Source: Blasia pusilla
Taxonomy: Eukaryota > Marchantiophyta > Marchantiopsida > Blasiales
NCBI GenBank assembly: GCA_050084515.1
Contig: CM114272.1
Span: 3,224,001-3,288,000 of the forward strand
Direction: 5' to 3'
DNA: 64,000 nucleotides
Shown: positions 45,332 through 55,902 of the stretch, one piece after another
Layout of the letters: the number at the start of each line of letters is the position of its first letter
Position numbering within the stretch: the first letter of the stretch is position 1
Notes under the pieces: generated by a model
What the model was told of the DNA's origin: nothing
Seen by the model: the letters and a program-made list of their open reading frames with translations, nothing else
Database searches by the model: none
Position numbers and translations under genes: made by a program

Positions 45332-46560
45332 AGTAGTCTTTTCTTTTGGCACCCATCTATCTAAGGTACAATAACTTTGTTTTCATGGATGACATATTCT
45401 CTCTTGCTCTTTCAAGATGAGATCATAAACCCTACTATATTTGATCTTTTTTTAAAAATCTATTTTTGGATTATAACCCCATGTAATAATGATTCATTTT
45501 GTAATTTGGTGTATGGGAGCTACTCTTTAGTGACATTCCACCCCTCAAAATCTGTTTTCAAGAGTATGTTTTCATTATTTGCTTGGTGACTTGCTTGTGT
45601 ATGTTTCGTTTGTAGCAAGACATTCTTATTACATCTCTTTCTAAACTCAGAGAAAATTCATGTAGTTTCTTGATTCCATCAAGATGCCACTATTCAATAT
45701 GACAACATAGTGCTCATGTGCTACTTCCATATAGTTGAGTTGACATGTTTCTGGATATATGATGTTGTTTTAGTTATGTGCATTTTTTTTCAAAATTATA
45801 CCCTAAACCCTAAGGTGAACGCTTAAGTGTTCACCATATAAATGGAAAAGAGAATTTCAATAATTCAGATCCGTTAATTCTTGCACCGTTCAAAAGGCAT
45901 AATAAACATTCCAAAATATCCAAAATTTATATTCCCACTAGTCATATCAATATAACTTGCACAGTACCGTTCAAAAACTAAAGTAGTAAGCTTCAAGTTC
46001 TCTCTAGTCATAATTGTATGACTCATGCAGTTCTATTGCAATGACTACATAATTTCTGCTACTCACATAGTCATATCTTCGTGACTAAACCAATTGTAGA
46101 GTAGAGCTACATGACTACATCAGTCCATACCAACATTTCAATAAAATAAAATGACTACATGAGTTGCCAACTATAACTGAATGAAGTACACTTGGTGCAT
46201 TTTGATAGGATATTCTAAAGGAGTTGTTGGTGGTAACTAGAAAAATATACACATATGACTAGATGAGTCGTACTCAAGTCCACATCATCAATGATATGTC
46301 ACACCAATAGTCCTTATCATCAGTGACACATCACACTAAATAGTCCATGTCACTGATGATGTGTCATTATTCCACGTCATCTGAGTGACGTGTGAGTCAT
46401 GGCCTCATGACTACACCCTCGAGTCATATACCAACCTCCACCTAAGCTGACCATCTTAGTTAGCCTAGTCGCCAAACAAATATGACTTGGCTTTTGTGTC
46501 TAAAATAATCGTTAGTCATTGTTAGTCGTGGTATGTAAAGTATGACTCATATGAGTCATA

Positions 46561-46595
46561 TAACCTAGTCATAAAACCAAGGATTTCTTCTAGTG
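46561..46595 (-). repeat. Right terminal inverted repeat of the CACTA element
   Basis: Reads CACTAGAAGAAATCC then TTGGTTTTATGACTAGG on the minus strand. Followed by TTG (46596-46598). The subterminal motif array AGTCAT / TGACTA(C/A) extends inward to about 45950. Confidence 0.88.
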
Positions 46596-46609
46596 TTGAG
46601 AATCCAAAA

Positions 46610-47617
46610 AAACCCTTCTCGTGCAAGCCTATTGACGTCTATGGATAGCTATATAAGGATATACAAAGTGCAATCTCATATCCTTCCTTACGTGACTATA
46701 GGAAGAATCACCAAAGTTGGAGATTGCGTTACTTGGTTCATGAACGCGTCCCCAAAGTGATAAACTAGATAGCAAGTGAACCAGTGCCTATCTATAAAGA
46801 GAATCTTGATATGATACGGGTTACGTAAAGGAAATTCTGGCACAACTCGTGCTCCACCCCTATTCATACTTCACAAAGATCCTCTTCTCTCCTCTAGAAT
46901 GGGTCTTGGCGGAGTTGCTCTCCCCAGAGGGGTAATCCATCCTCATTGGGAAAATAACAAGCCAAACCATCATCTATTTCTAGTATAACTAAACTCATCT
47001 AAGATGACAAGTCTCTCATCTCCACACATATCACACTCTAGAAACCTCTCGAAGAATAAACCAAGGTCAAGTTACTCTCCCAAGAGGGGTAATCCATTCT
47101 CATTGGAAGAGCAAGCAATCTCAAAGTCATACACTCAAGAGTGATACGAGAGACTAAAAATGTGAAGTAGAAGGTGATCAACCCTTGAAGGTCCCTCTTT
47201 TTATATACTCACAAGGGATCCACAAGAGTACAAAATAGTGCTAATCTTATCTTGTGCCACATGGCTCCCTCTTAAGGCTTAGCCAATCACATTTTGGCCC
47301 AAGTAGATTACCTCTTATCTCTTCCAAAATATCCTCTTTTACTCCCTTCATATCTTTCAATCTACCCTAGCCACCAAACAAGACTACTTTTTTTTTGTTT
47401 CATTAAAGCACCAATCCCACTACTTTACTTTTCTAATCCCATCTTTTATTTATTATCTCTTTTTTCCTAAAGTTGGGCCAACGCAAATGAGTCACCTTAA
47501 AGAGGTTTAAACATAGGAATTTCATTTTCCCAGGCTAATCTACTTAATACTAATAAAACTCTCTCTAACACTTAATGATAGAGGAGTTTACATAGTGGAT
47601 GATTTTACTATACGACA
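46610..47617 (-). repeat. 3' LTR of a minus-strand Gypsy element (Gypsy A)
   Basis: On the minus strand GGAGGAGTGAA (purine tract) precedes TGTCGTATAGTAAAATC at 47617. The LTR runs to lower coordinates until Copia copy 2 cuts it at 46610. Part of it recurs inverted at 26548-26757. The true distal end was not found on the other side of the Copia. Confidence 0.65.
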
Positions 47618-47699
47618 TTCACTCCTCCAAACCTGCAGATCCTCCGGTATATGCCGAAAATATCGAGACTTCTTGCTATTTTACTCACACTTAATTTTG

Positions 47700-48462
47700 T
47701 TGTGCCCCTAGACACATTAAATCAAAATCAAGAAATCCCTCACGTCTATGGAAAATCTTGACCCTTTTTCCTACAATGGCCAGCTTGAGAATTGTGCCAT
47801 CTAGTTCACGTAGTTTATAAGTGGCATTATCAAAAGCAAAGACTACAACATAGGACCAAACCAACGATGTGCAAACTTCTTAATTGTACTATGCTGGTTG
47901 TGAAGGCTGTTGTTGTGCACCAAGACCCAATCTCCTTCTCTTATAGGCTCCTTTCGAAGTCAATGAGTTTTGTCGAAGCGCTCCTTATTTCTCAACCTTG
48001 CTTCTTTCATTTTGACTAATGCTTCTTCAATATCTTCTTCCCGCCGCTGTAGATGCTGCAATCGAAGTGCTAGGAGCTCTTCCCTATCGAGCTCGTCTTC
48101 CCATGGCAAACCCATCCAAGTGGGAATATCTCCTTCTACTGGCACTATCGACTTTTGAGCTATCATCAACTCTGTAGGCATGAACCCTGTAACGGTGCTA
48201 TGAGTGGTTCTATATGCCCATAAAGAAAATGGAAGCAATCTAGGCCAATCGGCATAAGGGTCTCCACACGCCTTTACCAATGCTTGAATGATTGGCGGAT
48301 GTCCCCTTTCACTCTTGCCGTTTGCCTCCGGATTCATGAAGGTTGTTAATCTTAGCTGAACTTCATATCTCTTGAAGAACTCTCGTGCTTCATCCGCATT
48401 CAACTCACCTCTATCTTCACGGATTCTCCCGACACTTCCATATCGAGCAACAACATGTCGTG
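47700..48462 (-). pseudogene. Gypsy A integrase, C-terminal part
   Basis: The minus ORF includes RHVVARYGSVGRIREDRGEL (second catalytic Asp region, here RED), LRLTTFMNPEANGKSERGH (catalytic Glu kept) and ALVKACGDPYADWPRLLPFSLWAYRTTHSTVTGFMPTELM. After a TGA at about 47960 (H-stop-LR, probably from CGA) the frame continues with EPIREGDWVLVHN and AHRWFGP, the C-terminal DNA-binding region. The N-terminal half is missing: at about 48462 the sequence switches to an LTR fragment of Gypsy B. Confidence 0.85.
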
Positions 48463-48560
48463 CGAATACACATCGCTGCCAACATATATCAGCTGTCATG
48501 CACACACATGTCTAAGATCCATCTAGCTATGAATCCTAACATCTCTATACATGAATGACA
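48456..48560 (-). repeat. Displaced fragment of the Gypsy B LTR start
   Basis: About 90-105 bp repeats 49202-49293 in the same orientation (TGTGTATTCG/ACACGACA, CATAGCTAGATGGATCTTAG, TGTCATTCATG/TGTCCAGTCGTTCATG), with one 13-18-bp indel. It is fused directly to the Gypsy A integrase. Confidence 0.8.
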
Positions 48561-49293
48561 AAAAAATCCCAATATAAAGTTAAATACAAACTATAAACTC
48601 TGATGAAATCTGCAATCAACCGTGCTTCATCCAAACATCCATACTCATGATTCTGATATGCACTGGTGTGATAGTAGGAGAAAGTATACATAAGGATTCC
48701 CAAAATGTGTGATCTCCTTATTGATCACTCCTAGCCCACTCTTCAAGAGAGAATCCAGGCTCAATACTTGCACGTCACAATGTATCACGGATCCCAACTA
48801 GGTTTGCCAATCCTAAGGAGATAACCTCCAAATAAGATTCATCTGAGGTATATCCCCTTGGGCACCTCCATGGGTGACCTGTACAGACAGGTGATCTTCC
48901 TCCTAGCAGGGAACTACCGACCAGTAGTACACCCATACTAGCTCCCTAACAACTACACATATGATCCCCTCATGAGACCAACTACCAACTAACCCATGAC
49001 CCTATAGGTCCAAGTGGAGCCATACATGGCTGGGAAGGTCAACCTCTCCAAGGTTGCCACTCCTCATAAAAGGAAGGATGACCTATAATCGTAGGTCACC
49101 TCCTAAGAGCAAGTCACCTATAACCTCTCAAAATAGGGAAGTACTAGACCCTTCTAAGGCCTCGATACTATCTCGCCCTACACCTCATCTACCATGACAA
49201 TTGTCGTGTGAATACACATCGCTGCCAACACACACATGTCTAAGATCCATCTAGCTATGAATCCTAACATCTCTACACATGAACGACTGGACA
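48561..49293 (-). repeat. 3' LTR region of Gypsy B
   Basis: The minus strand shows purine tract AAGGGGGCGATTGGGG, then TGTCCAGTCGTTCATG at 49293. LTR-like, CT/AG-rich sequence continues to about 48.6 kb; the inner end was not resolved. No matching 5' LTR was found to the right of gag. Confidence 0.6.
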
Positions 49294-49477
49294 ACCCCAA
49301 TCGCCCCCTTGCCTGGTGGTTAGGTCCCTCTAACTCTAGATAGCCTACAACAAAAGTCTAAATGCTATGCACCTTTTTGGTGCTAAGATCAGGAGGTCAG
49401 GTGCTATGTCGCCCCATCGCTAGTCACCTTCTTGCAATCCATAACATCAAGAGTCATCTTATATGTACCTATCACAC

Positions 49478-50602
49478 CTATGTGCATGTGAGACAAAGCC
49501 AACGTCCCTGAGGAACCAAGTCAAGAGGCGGCGTCAAACATGACTTATGACATCCTCGAGAATACCCATCACAAATTAGCAGGGTGGATGCGCCTCTCGT
49601 AGACCCACACAACATGCATCTCAAGCTTGCAGGAACAACAACCATGCTTGGATCCATCCTCCTAGTTTTTTTTGGGAGATGACATGGCCCACAGTTACGC
49701 ACATGATCTTTCCAAGCAGTATCATCACGACCCTCTAAAACAAGGACTCCTAAAGGTAAAATCTCTTGCACTCGCAGAATTGTGCATCCCGCCGTCACGT
49801 CCAATGTCGTTGGCATATTTTGCTGTAGGTAGACATAATTTCTAGGATGAAATCGCCGAATCCTTGGTCGATAGCCTCCTCCATGCGTTGTCACATATCT
49901 CAGAGTATTGCAATGTTGAGCAATAGTCAAGTTCTCAAACGCCATAGGCATGACTCTCAGAAAGAGCTCAGCTTGCTGAGAACACGCTCGTACCCATACG
50001 TCTAGATTGTCGAGGTCAAGTGCCTCAACCACATCTGGTCGAATCGACGACAGTAATTGTGGCTCTCTCCCATAGAGCAAGAAATACAGTGAAAATGATG
50101 CCAAGGATGCATGCGGAGTGAAGCGGTAACATATCGCCAACCATAGCAACTGTAGGTCCCAGTCTCCCAAGTGTCCACTCTGCAGTCCATACTTGTGCAA
50201 TCCTCTCTTCACTGTCTACACAACTCTCTTTGCCAAACCACTTGCCTTTGGATGATCTCGAGAAGTTGCACGGTGATCTATCAGTGCGTGATCACCCAAG
50301 GCTTGAAAGTCACCCTTAAACTCTATACCCTGGTCCGTCAACATCTCTGCTGGTGTGCCGAAGTAACTAAACACTCTATCAAGAAATGCATAAGCCGCTC
50401 CCTCACTCGACCTATCCGGCAACGCTACCACCTCAATCCACTTGGAGAAGTGCTTCACCATGACCAACACGTACCAACTATGACATCCTGTCAATGGTAA
50501 AGGCCTTGCAAAGTCTAAACTCCAACAATACCCTAACCCCATGATCGGTAAAGGATGCAAGTGTGATGTTGGAGCATTTAGTGCGATCCCGCCTTCTAAC
50601 AC
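49478..50602 (-). pseudogene. Gypsy B integrase with PHD-like C-terminal finger
   Basis: One frame interrupted by a single TAG at 50216-50218. The core has WSLDFARPLP (first Asp), KWIEVVALP, GTPAEMLTDQGIEFKG (second Asp), then HPKASGLAKRVV, where the catalytic Glu of the DDE triad is replaced by Lys. The stop follows immediately. After it come HKYGLQSGHLGDWD, SPHASLASFSLYFLLYGREP-like core end and a C-terminal domain (RFHPRNYVYLQQN). The last ~47 residues (49478 to about 49620) read CMLC..LLICDGYSRGCHKSCLTPPLDLVP.GRWLCLTC, the C4HC3 spacing of a PHD finger, except that the fourth Cys position is Tyr. It occupies the place of the chromodomain of chromoviruses and may have read histone marks. 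Confidence 0.88.
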
Positions 50603-50969
50603 CCACTGTGCTCACTAAGACACCAGTGCGCAGGTACTCCAAGACCATCTCATCATCGTGGATGCCTCTAGTCCTTGTCGACTCCTCACTAGCATCTAGA
50701 TCTGAGGACTCACCATCCAAACTCCCTCTTGGAATAGATGCCTCCTGCTAACCTGACATAGCCAACATACAAAAATAGGCAGATGCGTGCCAACCCGACA
50801 CCATCTCCTCATCACTCTCACCATGCCACCGCGCTCCAATTGCATTGCTCTAGCTCATGCATGGGTTACGGCTCAACCCGTTCGCATCTTGGGCATCGCT
50901 ATGGCTCATGCATGGGTTACGGCTCAACCCGTCCGCATCTTGGTTCAGATGGCGTGGGCGATGGACAAC
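50603..50969 (-). other. Degenerate linker between integrase and RNase H (Gypsy B)
   Basis: This should hold the N-terminal HH-CC zinc region of integrase, but frames are broken and the motif is not readable. It contains a near-perfect direct repeat of about 45 bp around 50863-50941 (GCTCATGCATGGGTTACGG .. CATCTTGG). Confidence 0.5.
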
Positions 50970-52310
50970 CTAAAAATCGTACTCTTGCAACTCAAGTGAC
51001 CATCTGGCAAGCTTTCTTGTAAGCTTGTCACACTCCATCAACCATCTGAGTGGCTGATGATCACTGATGAGCGTGAAAGGGTTCCCGAACAAATAACATC
51101 TGAAATGGGCCACTACCCACACTGCAACTAAGCACTCCCCCTCACAAGAGCTATACTTTGCCTCCGCAGCGTTGTTCGAGCGGCTCACATACGCCACTAC
51201 AAACTCCTTCCCCTCATCATCTCTATAAGTGAGCACCGCTCCTAACCCCAACATACTCTAGTCCGTATTTAACTGAAATTGAAGATCATGCATAGGTCTC
51301 CTCAAAATGGGTGAGAACGTGTCCTTGAGCTTTTGAAATTCTTGCTCTTGATCATCTCCCCAAAACCACTGATGGGCCAACCTAGTCAGCAAAGTCAGTG
51401 CCTTCGCAATTGCACTAAAGCCCTTTATGTACCGTCGATAGTAGTTTGCCAATCACATGAAAGCTTGAACTCGACTCACATCTACAGGGCGGGGAATGCA
51501 CACTATGGCCTCCATCTTTGCTTGCTGAACTCCAATACCCCTTGGATAAATGGTGTGTCCAAGGTACTCGATCTAGTCATGGAAGAACCTGCACTTGTCT
51601 GGATGTAACTTCAGCCCATGTAACAACAATCGTCGAAACACCTCCTCTAGATGTCTCTCATGCTCCTCAATCATGGCACTAAAGACAATAATGTCATCAA
51701 TGTAACATCTTGCATAATCCAAAGCAACCAAAATTGTATCCATAACTCGTTGAAAACCTGTAGGAGCATTTTTCAACCCAAATGGTAAGAACCGCCATTG
51801 GTACAAACAATCCTTTAGGAAAAGATCTATCCCCCAAAATGTTGTCTTCTCCCTGTCCTCTACTTGCATGGGCAACTCATGATAGCCAGTGCGGAGATCC
51901 AAAAAAATAAAGATGCTTGCATGCCCCACTGTATCAAAGATCTCCTCGGGTGATACTCCTATCTTACAACAACCTTTCAGGTATTCCGACATGGAGCGAG
52001 CCTTGATTCAAAGTAGGAGTCGAGACTGGGCTGACGCTGGACTGGTTGAGAGATGGTTGGGAGAGTATGCATGTGCCACAATTATGCGAGCGAAGAAGGA
52101 CATGCATGGCTAGTGGACCAATAGGCGGATGTGTGGGGATTACCGTCTTATCAATCGGCATACAAAGGCCAACTCGGGAGTAGGCTATGCTAGGAGTATC
52201 ACTATCCAACTGGATTTGAATACTTGGACCCTTCAGCATACCCAAGTTGCACATACTATATGCAAAGTAGTCCCTGAATCTCCATAAGAACTGCAACACT
52301 CATCTCCTCT
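50970..52310 (-). pseudogene. Gypsy B reverse transcriptase and RNase H
   Basis: RT part (51573-51992): PEEIFDTVGHASIFIFLDLRTGYHELP, FWGIDLF, WRFLPFGLKNAPTGFQRVMD, ARCYIDDIIVFS (catalytic YIDD), LHPDKC. After a TAG and a TGA, ANYYRRYIKGFS and WGDDQEQEFQKLK (51258-51452) lead to RNase H (50970-51254): LGAVLTY, SRSNNAAEAKYSS, ECLVAVW, FTLISDHQPLRWL. The TAG at 51255-51257 replaces the Trp expected in TDWS. N-terminal RT (to about 52310) starts FRDYFAYSM..LGMLKGPSIQIQLDSDTP, then the block 51962-52190 is inverted. Confidence 0.9.
51950..52202 (+). repeat. Inverted block inside Gypsy B RT, with 12-bp inverted-repeat ends
   Basis: Although the element reads on the minus strand, 51950-52175 encodes on the plus strand DTPILQQPFRYSDMERALIQ, DAGLVE, GEYACATIMRAKKDMHG, a TAG, then RRMCGDYRLINRHTK, exactly the RT stretch missing from the minus strand between IQLDSDTP (about 52200) and PEEIFD (about 51945). 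Ends are GTGATACTCCTA (51950-51961) and TAGGAGTATCAC (52191-52202). Close to the right end, 52171-52190 retains a normally oriented CCTACTCCCGAG piece. Confidence 0.9.
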
Positions 52311-54490
52311 CTGCTCTAGTCAACCTACGACCAATCACCGGCTCCCAAGTCTCTCTCATGACCTTTGGAGAAGAGGAGGGTGGTGGCTAATAACTAGCAA
52401 TCTTTGGAGCAGCAACATGCGCTCCCAACTCCGACACCAACTCTCTAGGCACTCCACTATGTCCTGCATCAGCGAAATGAACTCGCATCTCTCTATGCTC
52501 TCGTGACAAATCCCATGAAGTCCATGGATGCCTCTCCATCACCATCGCACCCCCAGCTAGTGTCTCTCAACCGTCCCGGTAGACGTTGCGTTTCGAGTGG
52601 ACCTAATGTCAAAGAGGCCTCTCGCATCCATCTTTGCTCAGCCAAGCCAACTGAATACCCAAGTAAGACAGTTCTGGTCCATAGCCTGACCCAATACCTG
52701 TCTACGGGATGCCTCTGCCATCATAGGCACCGCCGTCGTACCTGTAGAGAACCCCATAGCTCGCTCTCACTCGTCAGCGTTGGGCTCTATCAGTGTACCT
52801 GCCTGCTCATCCCATATCATGCCTAGTCCTCCCTAACAAAACTCATGAGATGACGGAAAACTCACCAACGTAGGCTATTTTGCCCTCTGCTGGCCCATCT
52901 GATTGGCCACTGCCAACGGTGGTACATCATCACAACTAACAACCTGAGATCGCCGCCTTGGATCCAAGATCGCATCCACGGTAAGTAGTGGGGGTCTCTG
53001 GACTCCATCATAAGCCCATCTCAATAACTCGGATGGTAAAAGGTTTGTCCACCACAATCGTGGACGGTGTGCGTGGGATCCAACACTTGTCGCATCCAAC
53101 ATCACCGCCGGTCCTATCCATGACCGCACCTCATGTACACTCGCCATCACTTGGGCTCAAGTATTACCTAACAATGGGACGTTCTCCAAAATGTACGTTG
53201 GAGAACATCGTTGGATTGTCTACAAGTGATGAAGAACTCGCAACATCTCCCAAAACATGGTCGACCTCAGGTCTTGCAAACCAAGTACCCAACCCGCCGA
53301 AGAATGACCCTAACATGGCCACCTTGCCACCACCAAGTGTATTGGACCAACCCTATCTAGATCTGGTGCCCCCAACAACAAAATGTCGGCCCGTAAAACA
53401 TGCTGATATCCCCTGACTGTAGACACTGGCAGTATCTAAGGATACTATTGGACTAGTCTCACCACATGATGTAACGAGACTCTACGTGCAGTCTCATCCC
53501 TCTCAACATACAAGTACTGCTGTACTCATACTCCGGCCTGCAACATTGCTCCTTGAACCCTCCTGATCAGCGAACACCACATGTGAATGTTGCCAACGTG
53601 GTCACCGTATCCTCACATGGTCGATCACCACTACTCCGTGCAAACAACACCGATAGATGGCTCACCCGTCCATCACCTCATCGCCACCCTAGCCGATAAG
53701 GAATCGTCTCCTCCCAAAAATCCAGTATAAAACCAAGGGGATACAACACCGTACTCCCTACCAACACATCATATGACTCCGCTGGTGTTGTAATCACCCG
53801 AGTGTGCACCATCGCACAATCCATCTCATGCTCTGGCTTGAGTCTAGCCACCAACTCATGTCTAGTCGTGTACTGCGTGGGTGATACACCTCTAGTAGAG
53901 GTTTGTATCTGAGAGGAACAACGCTCAATGTCGCCTTTCCATAAACCCTATACCAAACATCAAGGGTTGCGCTCCCAAATCAAGTAGGACGCGTCGCAGA
54001 TGGTACATTGTACTTGTGGGACTAACCAAGTGAAACACTCATGCTCGGTTATCCAACAATACCACACCTGATGTGATCATGGCTCGCTCTATCGGTGGCC
54101 TAGCTGGCATATCTACCAACTTTTCCGCCGCCGCATGCCATGACTCAATGGGGAACGTCCCGAGCTCTTTGCCCCAAATAACAAAGCCTGACTCAACCTA
54201 GTGGCCACCTCCAACAATGTGGTCGACATTGGCTCCACCCGATTCCATATAGGAGTTATCTCTCCAACTCCTCGTGACGTCGACACACCTGTCCCACTTG
54301 TGGACACTATCGGTCTTCAAGGCACCATCGACGGTATATGCAATTCCTCTAGCAACGTGAATGACTAGGCAACCCTAGCCTATCGCCCATTGGTCCCTTC
54401 TTGTGGGTCAATCTCCATCCCACCTCTCAATGGCTTGGTCACTCTCGTAGCACCCCGAGTCACCACCGCAGCAGCCTCAACCTAAGCCGC
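52311..54490 (-). pseudogene. Degenerate Gypsy B gag-pol linker and protease region
   Basis: No open frame above 110 codons looks real. At about 53640-53860 the minus strand still reads ARLKPEHEMDCAMVH, SYDVLVGSTVLYPLGF and DFWEETIPYRLGW, typical of the post-protease region of Gypsy elements in bryophytes and other plants. The DSG/DTG active site was not found. Plus ORFs at 52503-53416 are shadows. Confidence 0.6.
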
Positions 54491-54499
54491 ACTACACAT

Positions 54500-55902
54500 A
54501 AACCTCAACTCCGTATAGTCCTCCCTGTATCCTCATACGATGTGGAGGCTAGAGCCACACTACCTACTCTTGGCTCCGTGCCCATCACTAGATGCATCAT
54601 TGTCATGGCAGCAATCCTCTCCTCTAATTGATCGATGCGAGTCAAGAGCGCTGCATCGGGTGCACGTCCTCCATCTCCTACGACAGGTGATGGCACTTAA
54701 CCACCATGATCATCAACTCCTTGATCTCCACCAACTATCTCATCCCAAGGCCCTCAGCCTACCTCTAGACGTATCGCTCAACGAAGATCAAAACACCTAT
54801 CCCTAGTGTGACCATATCGGTGACAATGATCACACTGCAACTCTGGTGGGGCCATCCTCTGTGGCTCCTTGGCAATCGGAGGTTCCTATGGCCCTCTCCC
54901 ATGTTGTGGGTAGTCCCTCAGCTTATGCGGCCCACCACACGTCCAACAAGACAGCCCTGGTCCCTACTAGGAAACATATGTTGGTACAAGCCGTTGTCTC
55001 ATCGGCTCGCGATACCCGCCATGCTCTCTAGGCTCATCGGCCCGCTCCCGTGGTACTAGTGCATGCTAGGTCATCTGTGGGTCTACTCCAACTCGTCGAC
55101 CTGTTGAATCCCGCAAAAATCCCGTGGTCACCACTTGCTCCTCACTCATGTTGAGCTCTACTCGCTCAGACAACTCGAAGAACACCTTCAATGTGGGCTT
55201 CATTATGTGAAGAAACATCGCATCCTGAACTCTCCTCCGTAGCTCCTCATCTAGTACCTCATACCAACACTACACTGACTGCGCCTAAGTCACCCCATAT
55301 GTGGCAATGATCAATCTTCGCATGTGCGTGAATGCCTCTCTCAGATTCTCACCCGATCGTCGCTAAAAATCCTATAAACTCTTCAGCTTGTCGGTGCGTA
55401 CGCCCTGGTAGCTCTTCACTAAATGTTGGAAGAACTCTACTGTGGGATTGAAGCTGGGTCGCCCTCTACCACCAGAGGTCTCTGCCACATCGCTTGTATC
55501 ACTGCGCTCCTCTCCATCTAGTCTCCGGGCTGATGGTATGGGTCTCTTTCCTCTCACAATCCTATCATATGCCTCGCGACCACAAGTGGATACATACCCT
55601 TGAGCCCAATACATCCTCCGAGCATCAATCTCTACTAAATATAGCGATCGAAACTCCATGTTATCATCCAATCGGAGGACCCTCAAAGTGCTGGAACAAC
55701 CCCTTCCATGCCGTGAAAGGGTTGAACCGTGTCGGGGTCCGTATCTCTGGAAGTTGCACCACGTGTCAAACTCCTGGATGAAGTCATCTAGGTCAATGGT
55801 GCCCACTTCACTCAAGAAATGACGTATGTCCTGATGGCTCATGTCGTCTATCTCCTGCCAAGTGACACCACCTTCCGTATGGGATCTGGTCATCAGACCC
55901 AC
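54500..55902 (-). pseudogene. Gypsy B gag
   Basis: The N-terminal ORF (55372-55902, 176 codons) has FIQEFDTWCNFQRYG, DDNMEFRSLYL, EAYDRIVRGKRP and VEFFQHLVKSYQGVRTDKLKSL, then TAG. The same frame continues with RRSGENLREAFTHM, LDEELRRRVQDAM, ELSERVELNMSEEQVVTTGF. Two zinc knuckles follow: CWTCGGPHKLRDYPQ (last Cys lost) at about 54910-54960, and CDHCHRYGHTRDRC at about 54795-54840. Several TAG codons interrupt it; one, after AQSV, is shared with the remnant at 25.0 kb. Confidence 0.85.

Larger units (their letters stand above)
39097..46595 (+). mobile_element. CACTA (EnSpm/CMC) DNA transposon, 7.5 kb
   Basis: Left end CACTAGAAGAATTGTG, right end (reverse complement) CACTAGAAGAAATCCTTGG; both continue to a shared GGTTTTATGACTAGG block, giving terminal inverted repeats of about 30 bp with small indels. 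A 3-bp target duplication TTG flanks the element (39094-39096 and 46596-46598), as expected for CACTA. Removing the element rejoins the Copia LTR. Both ends carry many copies of the subterminal motif AGTCAT/ATGACTA. Inside are a tandem repeat block (39568-40850), unidentified sequence (40.9-43.4 kb) and a multi-exon gene (44049-45331). No complete TNP2-like transposase was seen, so it is probably non-autonomous. Confidence 0.9.
48561..55902 (-). mobile_element. Gypsy LTR retrotransposon, nearly complete interior (Gypsy B)
   Basis: Right to left: gag (55902 to about 54500), degenerate protease region (about 53.6-53.9 kb), RT (52310-51573, with an inverted block), RNase H (51452-50970), integrase with C-terminal PHD-like finger (50602-49478), purine tract and LTR start. 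Gag-Pro-RT-RH-INT order defines Gypsy. Many frame breaks are single base changes producing TAG or TGA. A gag remnant of the same family lies at 24.6-25.3 kb. Confidence 0.9.

Noticed and set aside
46594-47617. Gypsy A LTR first placed to end at TGTTGAGAATCC
   Set aside because: Those bases are the displaced edge of the Copia copy 2 LTR plus the CACTA target duplication, so the Gypsy sequence begins at 46610.
51040-51090. CTGATGAGCGTGAAA resembling a hammerhead ribozyme core
   Set aside because: Stem II would be too short, and the bases are explained as antisense of the conserved RNase H codons SDHQPL.
52503-53416. Plus-strand ORFs of 107 and 142 codons
   Set aside because: Opposite to the decayed Gypsy B pol region and without domains; shadows.
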